A stretch of DNA of 64,000 nt from Piezodorus guildinii (Eukaryota > Arthropoda > Insecta > Hemiptera > Pentatomidae), in contig CM041294.1 in assembly GCA_023052935.1 (NCBI GenBank), forward strand, positions 40,199,236 to 40,263,235, in the 5' to 3' direction. The notes below the pieces were generated by a model. That model made no database searches. It was not told the DNA's origin and worked only from the letters and a program-made list of their open reading frames with translations. Of the stretch, positions 10,767 through 24,200 are shown piece by piece (position 1 is the stretch's first letter; each line of letters starts with the position of its first letter). A program made the position numbers and the translations under genes.

Positions 10767-12400
10767 CAATGACACTCTGTGATGGGATTAGCTTCCGACT
10801 GCTTCAAATTTTAGTTACACTTCTACGATTACAAAAAGTTTTTAATATTGGATACTTTAAGAATTTATTTATATTGCATAGTCCCGCTAGTTTCTTCCTT
10901 TATGAATAGCTTATTTGAAACGACTCACATCAAATAGCGAAACATTGTCTAAACTTCTCTCTTTCTTTGCAAAATGTGAAACGATGACAGACGACATCTA
11001 GAAAAGTTTATCTTGCTTTTAAAAAATGACGATACTACTGTTTTCAGTCGTAGAGAACTAAAAGATCTCGTCTAACTCCGTTCTGTGTTTAAATACTAAT
11101 TTATGAACTCGAACCGTCTCACATATGCATATTGTGTTGTATTGTCTGACCCGGCCCGAGTCGTGTGGTAAAGCTATCTTGTAACGTTTTCTTTGTTTTG
11201 TTTTTTACCTTGAGGAGTGCCCAATGGCACTTTCTTCTGTCTGAATATTAATTTTATTCAAGCCCTTCCCAGCGTTAAGTGGGTCTTTTTGAACACTTTT
11301 TACACGGCCTTATCATGTAGGAGTACTTTGTTAGTTGAAAAATCTTTTAGAGTAATACTCAATACTATTGCATAGGGTAATGGTCAAATAGTACTTGAAG
11401 ATAAGTTACTTAAAACTATTCAAGAATGTATAAACCGCTTTTTACAGAGTGGTTTGGCCAGAATCTTTCTTATTTGTAATGTGTGAACGTTCCCCATTTA
11501 TGACCGCTTTCTTCAGGTATATAGCGGGGTATTTCATATTACAAATACGAAAATGAAATTGATAGTCGTGTAGCTCTATCATTAAGCTAAAAGTTCAAAC
11601 TAAGTGCAATACCGTATGCTCTTGTTCACCGATCTGTATGATTTTCTTTTGGCTTTAGTGAATCAGCACCTAACAGCAGATGTTGGCAATTAGCAAATGG
11701 TCTCCAAATAATGACATGTAAGGAATGGAGAAGTTTAATAGGAACCGAACAGTAAGATAATTCGTCTGCTTAATTCTTGTTGTTAGTTGAATTACGATGA
11801 ATATTCAAGAAAAAAGATCTCTTGGAAAAGGTTAAAATGGCAAACGAGAATCAATGATGATCGAAGTGCATGTATGTTTGAGCTGGAGCTGTGATACCCG
11901 ATAAGACTTTATTTTCGGAAATTATCTAGCTCAAGAATTGACATCAGAGGTGAAGCATGGTATAAATCGAAGGAGAGGAAAGGGCGAGACAAAAAAACTT
12001 CTATTTTTAAAAGAAATACATTATAAAGAACTCTTGAAGCAGTTTAAAGTCAATGGTGGGGACAGACAAGTGACAATATTAAATCTTTAAGGAAAATGCT
12101 GTTACAAAGTGACTATGAGGTCAAGCCTGATATTGGAAGAACTACAGGATATAATCTAAAACGGAATAAACTTGCCTCCAAGACTCTGGAATAGAAATCC
12201 TTCCATCAGGATCCAATAATAATCTAAAAAAGGATGGATGAGGTTAGTTACTGTTTCTAGTTTTGCTCTTATACCCAATCGTCCTCTATGCTGAATCCAT
12301 AAAGTATATTTTCCTATATGAACACTATTGCTAATTACTAAATTCCTAATTGCGGTAGCCAGCCAATGACTACCGTCGCCGACCCACGTTGGTCGTCCAA
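10767..12400. other. Intergenic DNA upstream of the Ly6-like gene
   Basis: No frame with coding character or splice context was found. Part of the stretch near 11140-11300 is less AT-rich and could be a repeat, but I recognise no family. The last 130 bases before 12478 are GC-rich and probably contain the promoter and 5' UTR of the next gene. Confidence 0.45.
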
Positions 12401-12477
12401 GTCTTGCGGTGGGGCGCCCCCACTCCTTCACCACTGGACCCTCCGTTGAACCAGTAATATCCGGATTGCTACCCAGG

Positions 12478-15400
12478 ATGGTCTCCTCTAGTTACTTAGT
12501 ACTTCTCCTCCTTGTCGCCGTTCAAGCAGGTAAACATTATTCCCATTCTCTCAATCTAAAATTGCAACAAAAAAAATATTATTGTTAAATTAAAAAAAAA
12601 GTTTTCTCATTTTCCAAAATCGACTTATCTCTCTGTAATAAAAAACATTTGTTCTTCCAAAACGTAAATATTATCTCCCGACGAATACGATTGATTGCAT
12701 TAGATAGTGTATTCTTAGTTAAATGCGCATTGAAGAACAACCAAGGTTACCTTGCTGTGTCATATCAGTATTGTTAGAACCTTTGATAAGAAATCAGTTA
12801 TTTCTCTTTTAAGCTCTGCCGCTACCCTTAGTGTGTTAGATCCGGCCTTTAAAAAATGATTCCCATTAATAAATCTCGCAAAGATTAATATTCCATTTTA
12901 ACGAGGAGTTTTCTTATTGAATATTGCCTTCATCATAATTTTTTCTTTCGCAATCATGTGACAATTTAAGAACACGATCAATCAAATATCTTGAATGATT
13001 TTGCATTGATATTAAATATTTTAGGTTGAATTCAAAATGATCTGCATTTAGTCATCAATTATTATTCTAAGGTTCTTATCCGAGAAATTTTTGATTGGCA
13101 AATTATCTGATAAAGTCATTTCTAATCATAAACACCAACTCATTCTTTAATTTTTATCAGTAACACCTTCAGATAAACCTTTTAAATTAAAAAAAAAAAA
13201 TACGTGGTAATATCAAATTTGTTGCAAATTATTTCTTAATGAGGGATACAATGTTTCGTTAATTTTTGTTTTCAATTTTTTTTTCCGTCATATTTTAGAA
13301 AGTTTCCTTCTTTTTTTTTCTCAATCACCCTTTTCTCTCATAAATAAAATGCATTTTTTGAAGTAGGTGGCTAAATATATTTGATAAAAATCAAAATCCC
13401 ATTGCGTCTATGCAATGCATGGAATTATATGGAGTAAAAGAAAAATCTAGTGCCATCTTCACACCTTTGAAACTTAAAAGAACTAGGTAAAGAAGACCCA
13501 ATTTTGAAATTTCGTTATTTGAATGATATAAGACAATTTTAAAGATTATAAAAGAAAATCAAAAAAGATCCCGTAACATCCCAGGCATTTCTTTATGTTA
13601 AATATGTAATTTTGGTTCCGTGCGACTTTTTAAGTTTACTCCATTTTCTCCCCCGATATCCCACCCCATGTTAGAGTGAATACGGAACTATGTGAAAAAA
13701 AATTGGATACCAACAAATATATTCAGCTACCGTTAAAATACTTGCTTTATTATATTTATGAAAAAAATATTTATTTTGCAAAGTTAAATGTTTGTTGTTA
13801 AACAAGAAATTCATATCAGTGACCAACCAATTAAAATAAATTTTGAAATGTTTCTTCAGTCCTATATATTTTACGTAGAGTTATTTTATTGGAATTTTAT
13901 TTTTCCATTACGCATTTCTGATTTATTTTGATTAGTTTCACCAAATTTCATAAATTATGTTTGAGCTTAATCAATATTTACAAACTCTCAGATAGATGAA
14001 TTCATATTCAAAATTAAATTTTATATTTAGGAAATGATACTGGGAAATAAATTTAACAGGGCTGCATCTATGGAAGTAGTACGGGAAAACGACAAACTTA
14101 GAAATCAATACCTGAAAAATCTAGAATTTTGTAAACAGGACAATAATATTGGATCCATTCACTAAAAACAAAGGTTTTCTTCTGTTATTTACGGTGTTAT
14201 ACAATTGAATTACGTGTTCTTTGAATACTTCATTATCGAGTTGATGGATCTGAAAACCTACAATAATGTCAAAGATCAAAGCTACTAAACTATAAACGTA
14301 TAGTTTACTGAAATTCATGTTTCGACAAAATTAAATGGTCTGAAAATTATGCAATGTTTAATATTTTTAAAAAGGAGTTTTAAAAAAATTGGGAGATAGA
14401 AGAAATAGAACCTAGTTGCATTAGATTAAGCTGGTTATTATCTATTTGGAGGGAGGGGAGGATGAGGCGCACAGGAAATTCGGCACAGTCATTCTTCGCT
14501 ACCGCACGACAAAAATAAATAAAAAAGAGAAAAAAGAAAAATAAAAGAGAAAAATTACTAGCTGACAACTGAAGTCTTATGACCAAACAGTTTCAATAGA
14601 TAGCTCGATACTGCTCCGGAAGTTTTCAGCATGTCTATTTCAGATCCTTCCACATCCTCATCCGAATCGGATGTGGAAGCAGCAAGTAGGACCCATCCTC
14701 CCCCTCCCCCCCAGTAGTAAAAGGTCTGAGATTTTAAAATATCATAACTTTCGGATATCAGCGAAAAGATTCCATAAAATAATCGAACAAATCATTGATT
14801 TAAGAAACACAAACCTTCTTTTGCAAGACAGTCAACTACTTCCGTCCTCATTTGCCTCTTGTACATCAAATAAGTTGAGTTAAGAGGTATTTTTTTTTCA
14901 GATTTTTCATCTGAAAATCATGTCTATGTTGACAATGAACTCGACACGTCTCTAAATTATTATAAATGCTCTCTCGACTGTTATAATACTTTGAAATATC
15001 TTTTAGTTTTTCCTGTTATTATTGTTAGAAATATCATTACCGCTTAAGTGGATATCGAAACTTCTCTCAAGCAAGTTAAATGAAGTATAGATTATTTATT
15101 TTTCATTAAATAAAATGTTTCTTTAGTAATTACATTTTGTTCATTCAGGTGAGGCCATCAAATGCTATGAATGCAATAGCAGAAACGACACCGCCTGTGC
15201 GAACGAAGTTCCTCCCGACTCTCTGAAAAAAGATTGTTCAGAGCATGTTGAAGGCCAGAAATACACATTGTGCAGGAAGATTGTTCAGACTATCGAGTAT
15301 GAAGTAAATGGATGTAAGTTGCAACTTTATATGGGTCAAGAATGTGACAAATCACAATTTTGATAGTAACTATCATCAAGAATTCGTTTCTTTATATTGT

Positions 15401-18400
15401 CTTTTATTACGTTAGCTTGGATTTCAAATGTATAGATTGTTACATTGAAGGGCTCAAAGTACGCCCTTCATTACAAGTAAATAGGTGTGCAGAAAAGACC
15501 TTCCAATATGTCCTTAATTAGCATTTCTTCATTTATTTTTTCAAAGAATATGATGGAAGATCTTTTCCCTCACTTCATACAATTTACAGATTCACAACTA
15601 AATTTGGTTAAAAACGATAATCTTCTTCCTTGTGATCGATTTAATGGCATTGTTACAATGTTTATAGTATTACATAACCTTTTTCGCGAGAAACTATTCT
15701 ATTTGCCATTTTGGCGATTTGATGTTTTAACTCAATATTGTATATGAACACTACTGAGGAGAATTAAATTTTTTTTTTAAACCATTAGGTTCATTAATTT
15801 GTCACTATCGATGAACTAAAAACATTAACTTTGTGGACTAGAAAAACAAGTTTGTTTTTTTCTTTGATGCCTTGTAGACCTTTGCTTTGAAGGATGTAGC
15901 CTCCATCAAACCGCAGTTCTCAATATCTCAGAGGGTAGGCTCATCCCTCCTTATGCTAATTTCTGTGCTTTGCAAACTTTGAACTCATTGGAATCAGTGA
16001 CGCCCTAAACATAAATACTTCACTGCAGTATCTATCATGCCACATTGCTGATTTGTTGTAGGTTTGAACGAATAAATACAAAAACTGAAAGTAAATGATA
16101 TATTAGCGCGAGTAAAATAAAATATGACGGTTTCAAGGATTAAAAAAAAAATCTTGTTGTTTCTTCAATTTTCGAATAACAGTCCATTATTTTCTATGGT
16201 TAGTAATCAAAGTTACCACTCTGTACACTTGGACTAGAACAAGTATTCTTCTCCACCTTTTACCTTCAATGTTTTTTCCTCGAGATGGTTAGTCGTTGCT
16301 CGGAAAATTTGCAAGATCAAGGCTGTTAGGTTAACTCAATATATTTTATCTTATCAATTTCAGTGTCAGCTTCCTATGAGGGAAGTAAATAGTGGGGTTT
16401 TGTCCTGATGCAGTGAAACATTGTCTATCCCTGCAAAATATGTTATTTTTGTTGAAGCTCTTTCGAATAAAGCTCAAAATCTGTTTAATTTCCTTTGGGA
16501 ACAAACAAATTGCGGATGCTCCTTCAGATTTCCAAAACTCAAGGCTGCCTTTAGGAGCTGGTTTTACCACCTCCTCACAGTCCTCTTACTAAGCTTAGAT
16601 TTATCATGCTCACCCAATACCATAAGATAATAAAAATATTGATTAACTTTATAATCAATTATATAATATATAGTATTATATATAGATCATATAATATATA
16701 TGTTCCTATTGAGAAAAATTTTTCTCTTAAGCAATGGACAAATGGGGAAATAGGGAGATAATGTATAATAAATCTAAAAAAAAAAAAAAAAAAAAAAATA
16801 TTACGGTTTTCCTCAGTACAGTAACGCTGCAATGGCTGCATTTATTTCTACGCATCCCATCTTACGATACAACACATATTTTATTGAATTATTTAAATTT
16901 AATTACACAACATATTTTATACAAACAGTATGTAAAGAAAAGTAAGTTAATAAACTAAGAGAAAAAAAGAGAAAATATGATATTGAAAAAATAATAACAA
17001 TTGCAGTGTCAAGAAGAGCAAAAGTAAAAATAAATAAAGTAAAAATAGATAATTATTATTTTCAATGTAAATCATAAAACTCAGCTCGCTATGTACAGTA
17101 CATGCCTGTTGCTATTTATTTAATTCTGCATAGTCCACCCGGTCCACAAATTCATCAAATTTTTAAAAGTATTTTGTAAGAAGATCACACTTCGAAGGTG
17201 GCCATTGGTCTCCGTTATGTAGGGCTGTTGAAATCAGTATGTGTCGATGTTCATCCAGTTTACTGCAATTGAATGAAAGATGGCCGTATGCCTGTTCTAC
17301 TTGATCAATTTACTGTTTTGTAATTATATTTTTAATTTATTGTAATTTGCATTAAATGCATGGAAATGTGTAAATCAATAGCATAATCATAGAATTAAAT
17401 GAAAAGTACAATTTTATTATTCTTTGAAACATCAACCTTGTTGGATTTTCGCTGTTCAATATTTCATTTAATAAATAGTACATCAATTAAAATATTTCCA
17501 TGATGTATTTCCATAGGTTCTATCCCTCTTTCCGTCGGCAGTACCTCCAAGGTGTACCTCCTGTCTCTTCCGATTTTTCAATACAAAAAAACTTCCTTAT
17601 ATTCTTGATATGCTTACCACTTGTTCCTCTGTCCATTCAGTAAACACTAGATCCCAACCTATAAACTTGTATATACCTTCTCACAGATCTGCCTCCTTCA
17701 AAAATCCTTTATTATTCGTGCTACCCTATTTTGGAATTCCTTGCCTGTATCCATTCGTAAATTCTTATCATGTTCTAAAATTATTAAACTCTAAATTTTA
17801 TATGATAGTTAATAACATAAAATATATTGTTTATGTATATATAAATTTATAACAAAATTATCTAGATTTACATTAATATACTTTGATCAATTTAATGTTT
17901 TGTAAATTATTTTTTTAATTTGCATTAAATGCATGGAAATGTGTTAACTTAACACAATTATGTATTAACACAATTATAGAGGTAACTGACAAGTACAATT
18001 TTATTATTCTTTGAAATATCCACCTTGTTGGATTTTCGGAGTTCAATATTTCATTTAATAAATAATGCATCAATTAAAATATTTACAAGATATATACTAT
18101 TGAAAAAAGCTACTAGCCTCTGAATAAAATTCAAATGTAATACAATTTTATAAGTAAAACAGTAAACATTAGTTTTAGGTGGATTCCAAATCATATGATT
18201 TATTATTTTTATTTATTTTTTTTTTAGATCTTATGTTCTAAAACATATGAAAAAACTTTTTAAAATAATTTGAAAATATTTTTCATGATTACAAAAGCCA
18301 AAATTACTAAATGAACTTTATAATGAATGGACCTGTTTATTTTTATAACTTATTTTTAATTATTTGTTTATACTGGTCCTTACACTTTTATTAATTTAAC

Positions 18401-19487
18401 AAATATCCAAATGTTAGATGAACAAATACTTAAAGTCTCCGCATTTAGTTATTGTAAAGGATATTTCCTGTCAGCATAAGATGGGTGGAATGAATTATAT
18501 GAAAATTTTGAACATGAAACCTTTATATATTAAATTTTTAATAAGAAACTTGAGGTATTATTAAGTTTTAAAATGAATATTAACATTTTGTAGTGAAACA
18601 TGTTAACTAACAAAATTAAAACTTCTACAATACTCCAATTTACTAATTTTCCCAAAAACTTTCTTTAACTACCTATGAAACCAGTTTAAATTAATCCAGA
18701 TTGCCAAAAACTTGTGATATGTATACTTTTTACAAATGAGTTTTATACATTTTTCAAATTTATTATATATTGAAATTGAAAAGTGACAAAATCAAATTAG
18801 ATTACATATGTTAAATTTGTAACTGTAGTAATAAATCTACCTATTCTACTCACAGCTTGAGGAAAAAAAGCAGTTTATACTTCTAAGTATATCATATCTC
18901 CTATCAGCACTATATATATACATACTTTTCCTTGATGTGCAATCCTGTGTACCCAAAAATATTCAATAATATCTTCCTCACTGTCCGCAAAACCTCAAAT
19001 TTTAATTACAATGATTGTCACAAGCCATTTTTCTACTTATTTCATTTCATTGATTTATGTTAGTGACAATTTTGTTTAAAAATACTGAATTTGATACCAT
19101 TTTGATTAATACAAGACTGACTTATTTTTGCAGGTTACATAAAATGGATAAAATTAAAAAAAAAAAAAAATTCAAATAGCTTTCAAATAAACTGAATTAA
19201 TTGTTGTATTATAATTTTTTTTAATATTTGATATTCAGAATATTGTAATATTTTTTTCAATTATTTTTAATAAGGTAATGCAAATTTTAGTGAAACCTGA
19301 CACTCGCATCATTAGGAGCTGTGGGTGGGATGCTTCAAGCCCTCAGAACTGCTACCAAAGGAGTGGCTTTGGAGGTCGTCAAGAAGTATGTACATGTACC
19401 AAAGATTTCTGCAATGGAGCTTCAGTCTCATCTCTAACAGCTATGCTAGTCTTACCAATAGTTTTTTTGCCAAGGCTCATAGTTTAG
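12478..19487 (+). CDS. Ly6/quiver-like GPI-anchored three-finger protein
   Basis: Three exons (12478-12529, 15149-15313, 19291-19487) join in consistent phase 1 with GT-AG borders and encode 137 aa. The start sits in a good context (AGGATGG) and opens a signal peptide with a Leu-rich core (YLVLLLLVAVQA). The mature part carries ten cysteines in Ly6 order: CYEC, DTAC, KKDC, TLC, RSCGW, QNC, EVCTC and a final FCN. A hydrophobic tail follows (about residues 118-137), as expected for a GPI-attachment signal. An NDT glycosylation site lies in finger 1. In insects this family (quiver/sleepless, boudin, crooked) acts at the cell surface on channels, receptors and septate junctions. Which member this is cannot be told. 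AATAAA at 19605-19610 is a fitting poly(A) signal. Confidence 0.85.
14647..14679. repeat. Perfect 11-bp hairpin in Ly6-like gene intron 1
   Basis: CTTCCACATCC (14647-14657) and GGATGTGGAAG (14669-14679) are exact inverted copies around an 11-base loop. They lie inside a short open frame starting at 14631 that encodes a Ser-rich then Pro-rich phrase before hitting stops. Function is unknown; the frame may be a transposon relic. Confidence 0.5.
17301..18090 (+). repeat. About 200-bp direct repeat flanking a LINE fragment
   Basis: 17301-17505 and 17883-18088 share, in order, TTGATCAATTTA, TTTGCATTAAATGCATGG, AGTACAATTTTATTATTC, CCTTGTTGGATTTTCG and TTCAATATTTCATTTAATAA in the same orientation. 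The roughly 380 bp between them is the CR1-like LINE tail. Either the locus was tandemly duplicated around the fragment, or two copies of a repeat bracket it. The arms are too long for a normal LINE target duplication. Confidence 0.65.
17515..17810 (+). pseudogene. CR1/L2-like LINE ORF C-terminal fragment
   Basis: Two adjacent frames give SHRSASFKNPLLFVLPY and, after a one-base shift, FWNSLPVSIRKFLSCSKI ending in a stop. This is the usual end of CR1/L2-type reverse transcriptase ORFs. Only the C-terminus remains and it carries a frameshift. Confidence 0.5.
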
Positions 19488-19604
19488 GAATTTGCCCCCA
19501 AAGTGAAAGAAAAAAAAATGAGGTTTTAATTAACCTTTTCCTACGCTATGTGTAGATTTCACCAATCTCATAAGTAGTGAATGCTCTTACATTTTTTTAA
19601 GGGC

Positions 19605-19610
19605 AATAAA
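19605..19610 (+). terminator. Poly(A) signal of the Ly6-like gene
   Basis: AATAAA lies 118 bases after the stop codon of the Ly6-like gene and is followed by an A-rich stretch. The cleavage site is expected about 15-25 bases downstream. Confidence 0.5.
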
Positions 19611-20611
19611 TATTTAATAATAGTAATTAAAAAAAAAACATCTGTTCCATAAGGCAAACCATTAAAACACATTATTTACTTTATATTTGCCTATTATCTA
19701 AGTGCTGTTCAGTGTAAAATAAGAAATTCTTTTGAAAATGTGAGTTATACGAATTTGAAGTATTGTGGAATAATTGTACTATAAAATGTAAAATACTATT
19801 TAACTTTAAAATATTTTTTATATATTTAAAGTTTTAGAGAGTGACCTATAAAATAGGTTTGTTAGAAAGATAGAAGTTTAAACTTTCTCTCTCATGTTCT
19901 AATGGATAGAAATTTCAAAGTTAATGCTAGAGGAGCATTATAGAATGAACCAAGAAGAAAAATATATGGTAAATTTAAATTAGAACTATTTCAGTTAAAT
20001 ATTCAAACATAATAAAGAGAAGTTTATAGCTTTAGTAAACATTTTTTAGGATGATATAGAAAGTAAAAAAGGAAATTTTTTTTGCAATATCACTTCCAAA
20101 GTTTACCAACATTCTGTTCAAAAATCTACCTCTGATGTTTGCAACCAAGTCGAATGTGAGTAGCTTTTAATTTGGAAAATTCATTTAAATTTGATAATTT
20201 GAAAAATTACTAGCATATTAAAATAAATACAACCTAATTTATTATTGTATTTTACGTTACCTACAATGATAACTTTTAAAAAATAGTACCTTTAATCGAC
20301 CCTCTTAGATGTAACAGTATTTATAAGTGATAATGAATTATTGACCAAACACAATAAGGAGAAAAAAAAAACGTTTTGACAGAGATGTTGACACATTATT
20401 AATGGTTACCTATTTATTTTTAAATTTGTAAAAAACTATCTGATTTATAAAAGTGATGTGTGTAGTAAATAAAATTATTTAATGTAAATAAATGACATAA
20501 TTTGTTCTGTTCTTTAAATTATTCCTTTATTTATATCTATAGATCAAATAGTAAATTTGTATTTTAATGAATATCAGTAGTTAATTACTTATTGAGAGAT
20601 TGAAGAGGAAA

Positions 20612-20945
20612 TTAGTCCGGGGTGGTGGTCAGTAAAGGAAAAATAATGAAATAGTCTAAACTATTTATTGATTTGCTTTATTTTCTCTACAACCTTTCCT
20701 AAAGCAGCTCTGATAATCCAGAATGTGGGTCAAAATGTTGGGAAAAACAAATATTCAAGTAAGAGATGGTTCGAGTGCCGCTCAAAAAAAGAACAGAAAA
20801 TAATTTTAAAAACATTTTGTTCTTTCTTTATCCTCACCTGAACCATCTCTTCCTTGGTATTCATTTCATGGTCAACCATTTATTATTCAAAGCAATAAAT
20901 AGTTTAGACTATTTATTTATTTTTCTCTAATTGACCGCCACCTCT
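20612..20945. mobile_element. 330-bp inverted-repeat element with hammerhead-like core
   Basis: The ends are inverted copies: GGTGGTGGTCAGTAAAGG plus AATAGTCTAAACTATTTATTG on the left, and CAATAAATAGTTTAGACTATT plus GACCGCCACCT on the right. A second nested pair is AGAGATGGTTC and GAACCATCTCT. Near 20709-20745 the + strand reads CTCTGATAATCC, a short spacer, then GGGTCAAAATGTTGG, the family version of the hammerhead-like core. No coding capacity. It could fold into one long hairpin. Confidence 0.6.
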
Positions 20946-21229
20946 AATTGACTCCCAAATTCTTAATGCATGCTAGAAAACTTCATGCAATGATGCAAAA
21001 TAAATCAGCCTAGAAGTTTTAAATTATATTTTACAGTATACTCACTAAATTAATTACCTTGTTCTGGTAAAACATAATCATGAACTTAACATTATCCTAC
21101 TTTTCCTGATTTTTTTAAATTTATAAAAGGGTGGTAGATCTAATAGACAACAAAATATTGTAATATGGCCATTGACTATTAATAATTCTTTCAATTGATA
21201 ATTGATAATATATCATATTTTTTATCTAG

Positions 21230-24200
21230 ACACCGCTCCCCATTCAGAGCTTCGAGAAGCCCTCATGCATTTAAAAAAGCTGATTTAGCAGGTCAAGGTA
21301 TTTTTTGGAATGTTGTTCCTCTCCCTTAGACCATGTGCCACTGTTCAACATAGTCTATTTAATTTTTTTTTTTTCAAAAACATAAAGCCTATTATAATTT
21401 GCTTTCCTTTCTGACCTGTAAGTATGGGTTGGGAGAACTTATGTAGATAAGCTTTCAACCCAGGTATCTGTTTCTCAACAGCTTGGCAAGTCCAAAGAAG
21501 TTCTGATCAATTACAACAATGAAAACAATAAATTATTTCAATCCCACACAGTGAATTTCATAAAATTTTCTATAGAATGATAGAAAGATAACCTGTTTCA
21601 TGCTGACTGTAGAACCTTATAAAATGTTTGTTTAACCCTCCTTTTTTAAAAGAGGAAATCAATTCAAACTATTTATAAATTATTAAATTGTGTAACCAAC
21701 ATTGTAAGAACATAAATACACTAAAGTGCATATTTCCAGTTTACAAAAACAGTAACATCGATTGTAGTTGTATTAGACAATACATATTATATTCCTTTGA
21801 AGAATTAGATGGTTCAGGTCTCACATGAAGACGAGATGATCAAAAAAAGATTAGAAAATAGTGGAAAATATTTATTAGCCAATGTTTAAACCCACATAGC
21901 TGGTTATCATCAGGGCTTCTAGGCAAGCGTCAGGAAGCAACTACATAAAGAAGCAATAAATAATGCAATACAAAGAGTTTCTCAGTTGCTTCTTAACTCT
22001 TGCATGGCAGACCTGATGGATACCTGCAAGATCACTATTTTCTAATTTTATTTTTACCACCATTCAACCCGTCTCTTCCTTCTTCACATTCATTACACGG
22101 CCAACTATTTAATATTCAATGATATTTTTATAGCATTAGTGAAGAAGGTAAGTGAATATTATTATTTATTTCCTAACAGCTCCAGTTCCCCACCATCTCC
22201 TATAAACAATGTTATGGGTTCGATATTATTTAAAATAAAATAAAAGAGAGGTTTAGCTTTCTGAGTGGAACATCTCCAAAACAAAGAAACTAATAGGTGG
22301 GTTCCATCAAACCAGTGTTATCACCAACTATTATATTATATTAAAAAAATAATCAATATACATTTTAATAATTTTTCACTCATTCTATTCTATTCTATAT
22401 ATGTACACACACACACACACACACAAATCGCATGCACGCACGCACACACGCACACACACACACACACACACACTCAGATATATATATATATATTTTTTTT
22501 TCCCTCCTTCACTAGAAGTGTTTGAATAAAATGATGATTTACATTTTGTAATTAAAAGAAACTGACTATGGAAGTTGATTTAATGATAACAAACAGCATA
22601 GCTTTTCAATAATCAAGCATGTTAATCGATAAGATTATTTTGCTCTTATTCCTTGTTAATAAATGTAATTTTTAAGTTTCAGAAAATTTGAGTAACAATA
22701 AAGAAAACCAATGTAATGAAAACAGTAATGAAATGTATTTGAATGATGAAGAAAGTATGATTCCTAAAGGATTACTTGATCAACCTTATGATAAACCAGA
22801 AGAACATTATTTCAATGAAGTGACCACTTCAACTCCTAACTCAAACATGTTGTCTTATGGTATTCCATGCTATATCGCTGTGTTTCCTCAGCCTTCTGAA
22901 AGGCAAATAAGTTATGGCCAGTTTAGTGGAGGGTCTTCATACTTTCCACCAGAAACACCTTATGTATACCCTCCTGGGAATGAATATGTGATACCTAACC
23001 AAAGAGATGTAAGGACTCTCAATAACTCTCAATGCAACAGAAATTATCAAAGTGTAGATTATAGCTGGTGGAGCCATGGTCGACAAAATCATCTTCCCTA
23101 CATACCAAACACAAATGTGGAAATGAGGCCTCCAAATACGCAAAGAAATCTCGGTATGCCAGAACGCTTCTATGAACAACAAATTATTCATGAGCATCCA
23201 TATGAATACCAAAGAGACATGGGATATAAACCACATTTTAGTTATGATAACAACTACCTTAATACAACCTGCTCTCAATTGCCATTTCCAAAAAACTTTT
23301 GCAGAAATCAAAATAAGTACAGAAGGGAATTTCAGCAAACCCAAGAGGTTCCCATTTATTTAAAAAATATGTATATTCATGATATGCACACCGCAAATGT
23401 CAACCATGGTAATAATTCAGCCACCATTACCATATCAAAACCTGAAGAACCAAATAAAAATACAGCTGACCATGAACAATTGATGTCATATTTAACTATT
23501 AACAACATTAAATTTAAAAGCAATGATTTAAACACCTTTAAAAAAATTGCTCTAGATGGATGTTTACTGCTTGAAAAATTACTTGCTACGAATAATGATA
23601 AGATCTCTGCAAAAAATCTAGAAGAATTGTGTAGATCTGTCAAAAGTCAATTAACACACTCAATGAATACATTCCAAACTGAATTAATCTTAAGAGAATT
23701 AATTCTTGGTTTTCTACATATCTGTAACTCATGGATATGTATTTCCTCAATAATAACTATGAAACAAAACCAAAACGCGATGCCATTTGAGAGCAATTTA
23801 CAGACTTTATTGGTTGACTTTGAAAATTGGCAAAACACATCTAAAACCCTTCTGGAAAAACTCTTGATTGCAGTGCAAGAAATTTCATTGGATCATGAAC
23901 AGTTAATTAAAGATATATACAGGGGTACGATTACTTCAAAAGGAAATAAAGAGCCTGAAAAAAATGCAAATGAAATGGATGAATGTAAAAGAGAGATAAC
24001 TAATAAGGATTTAAAAGAGAAGAGACAAAACAGTTCTACCATGCCTAGTTTTAATAATAATGAAAGTTTCAATTCAAAACAAAACCAACCCTCGCCAGCT
24101 GATAACAGTGTTTTATTTAAATACAGTGAAAAGGATGAGACTTCTTGTTCCTCTAACCTTTTTGTTGTCCCTGAAGAATACTCAAACAACCATCCAAATT

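Larger units (their letters stand above)
15320..19290. other. Intron 2 of the Ly6-like gene with repeat remnants
   Basis: Contains short unassigned frames (15487-15747, 16346-16630), an A20 run at 16779-16798, a CR1-like LINE tail at 17515-17810 and a direct repeat around it. The rest is plain AT-rich sequence with no supported gene. Confidence 0.5.
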
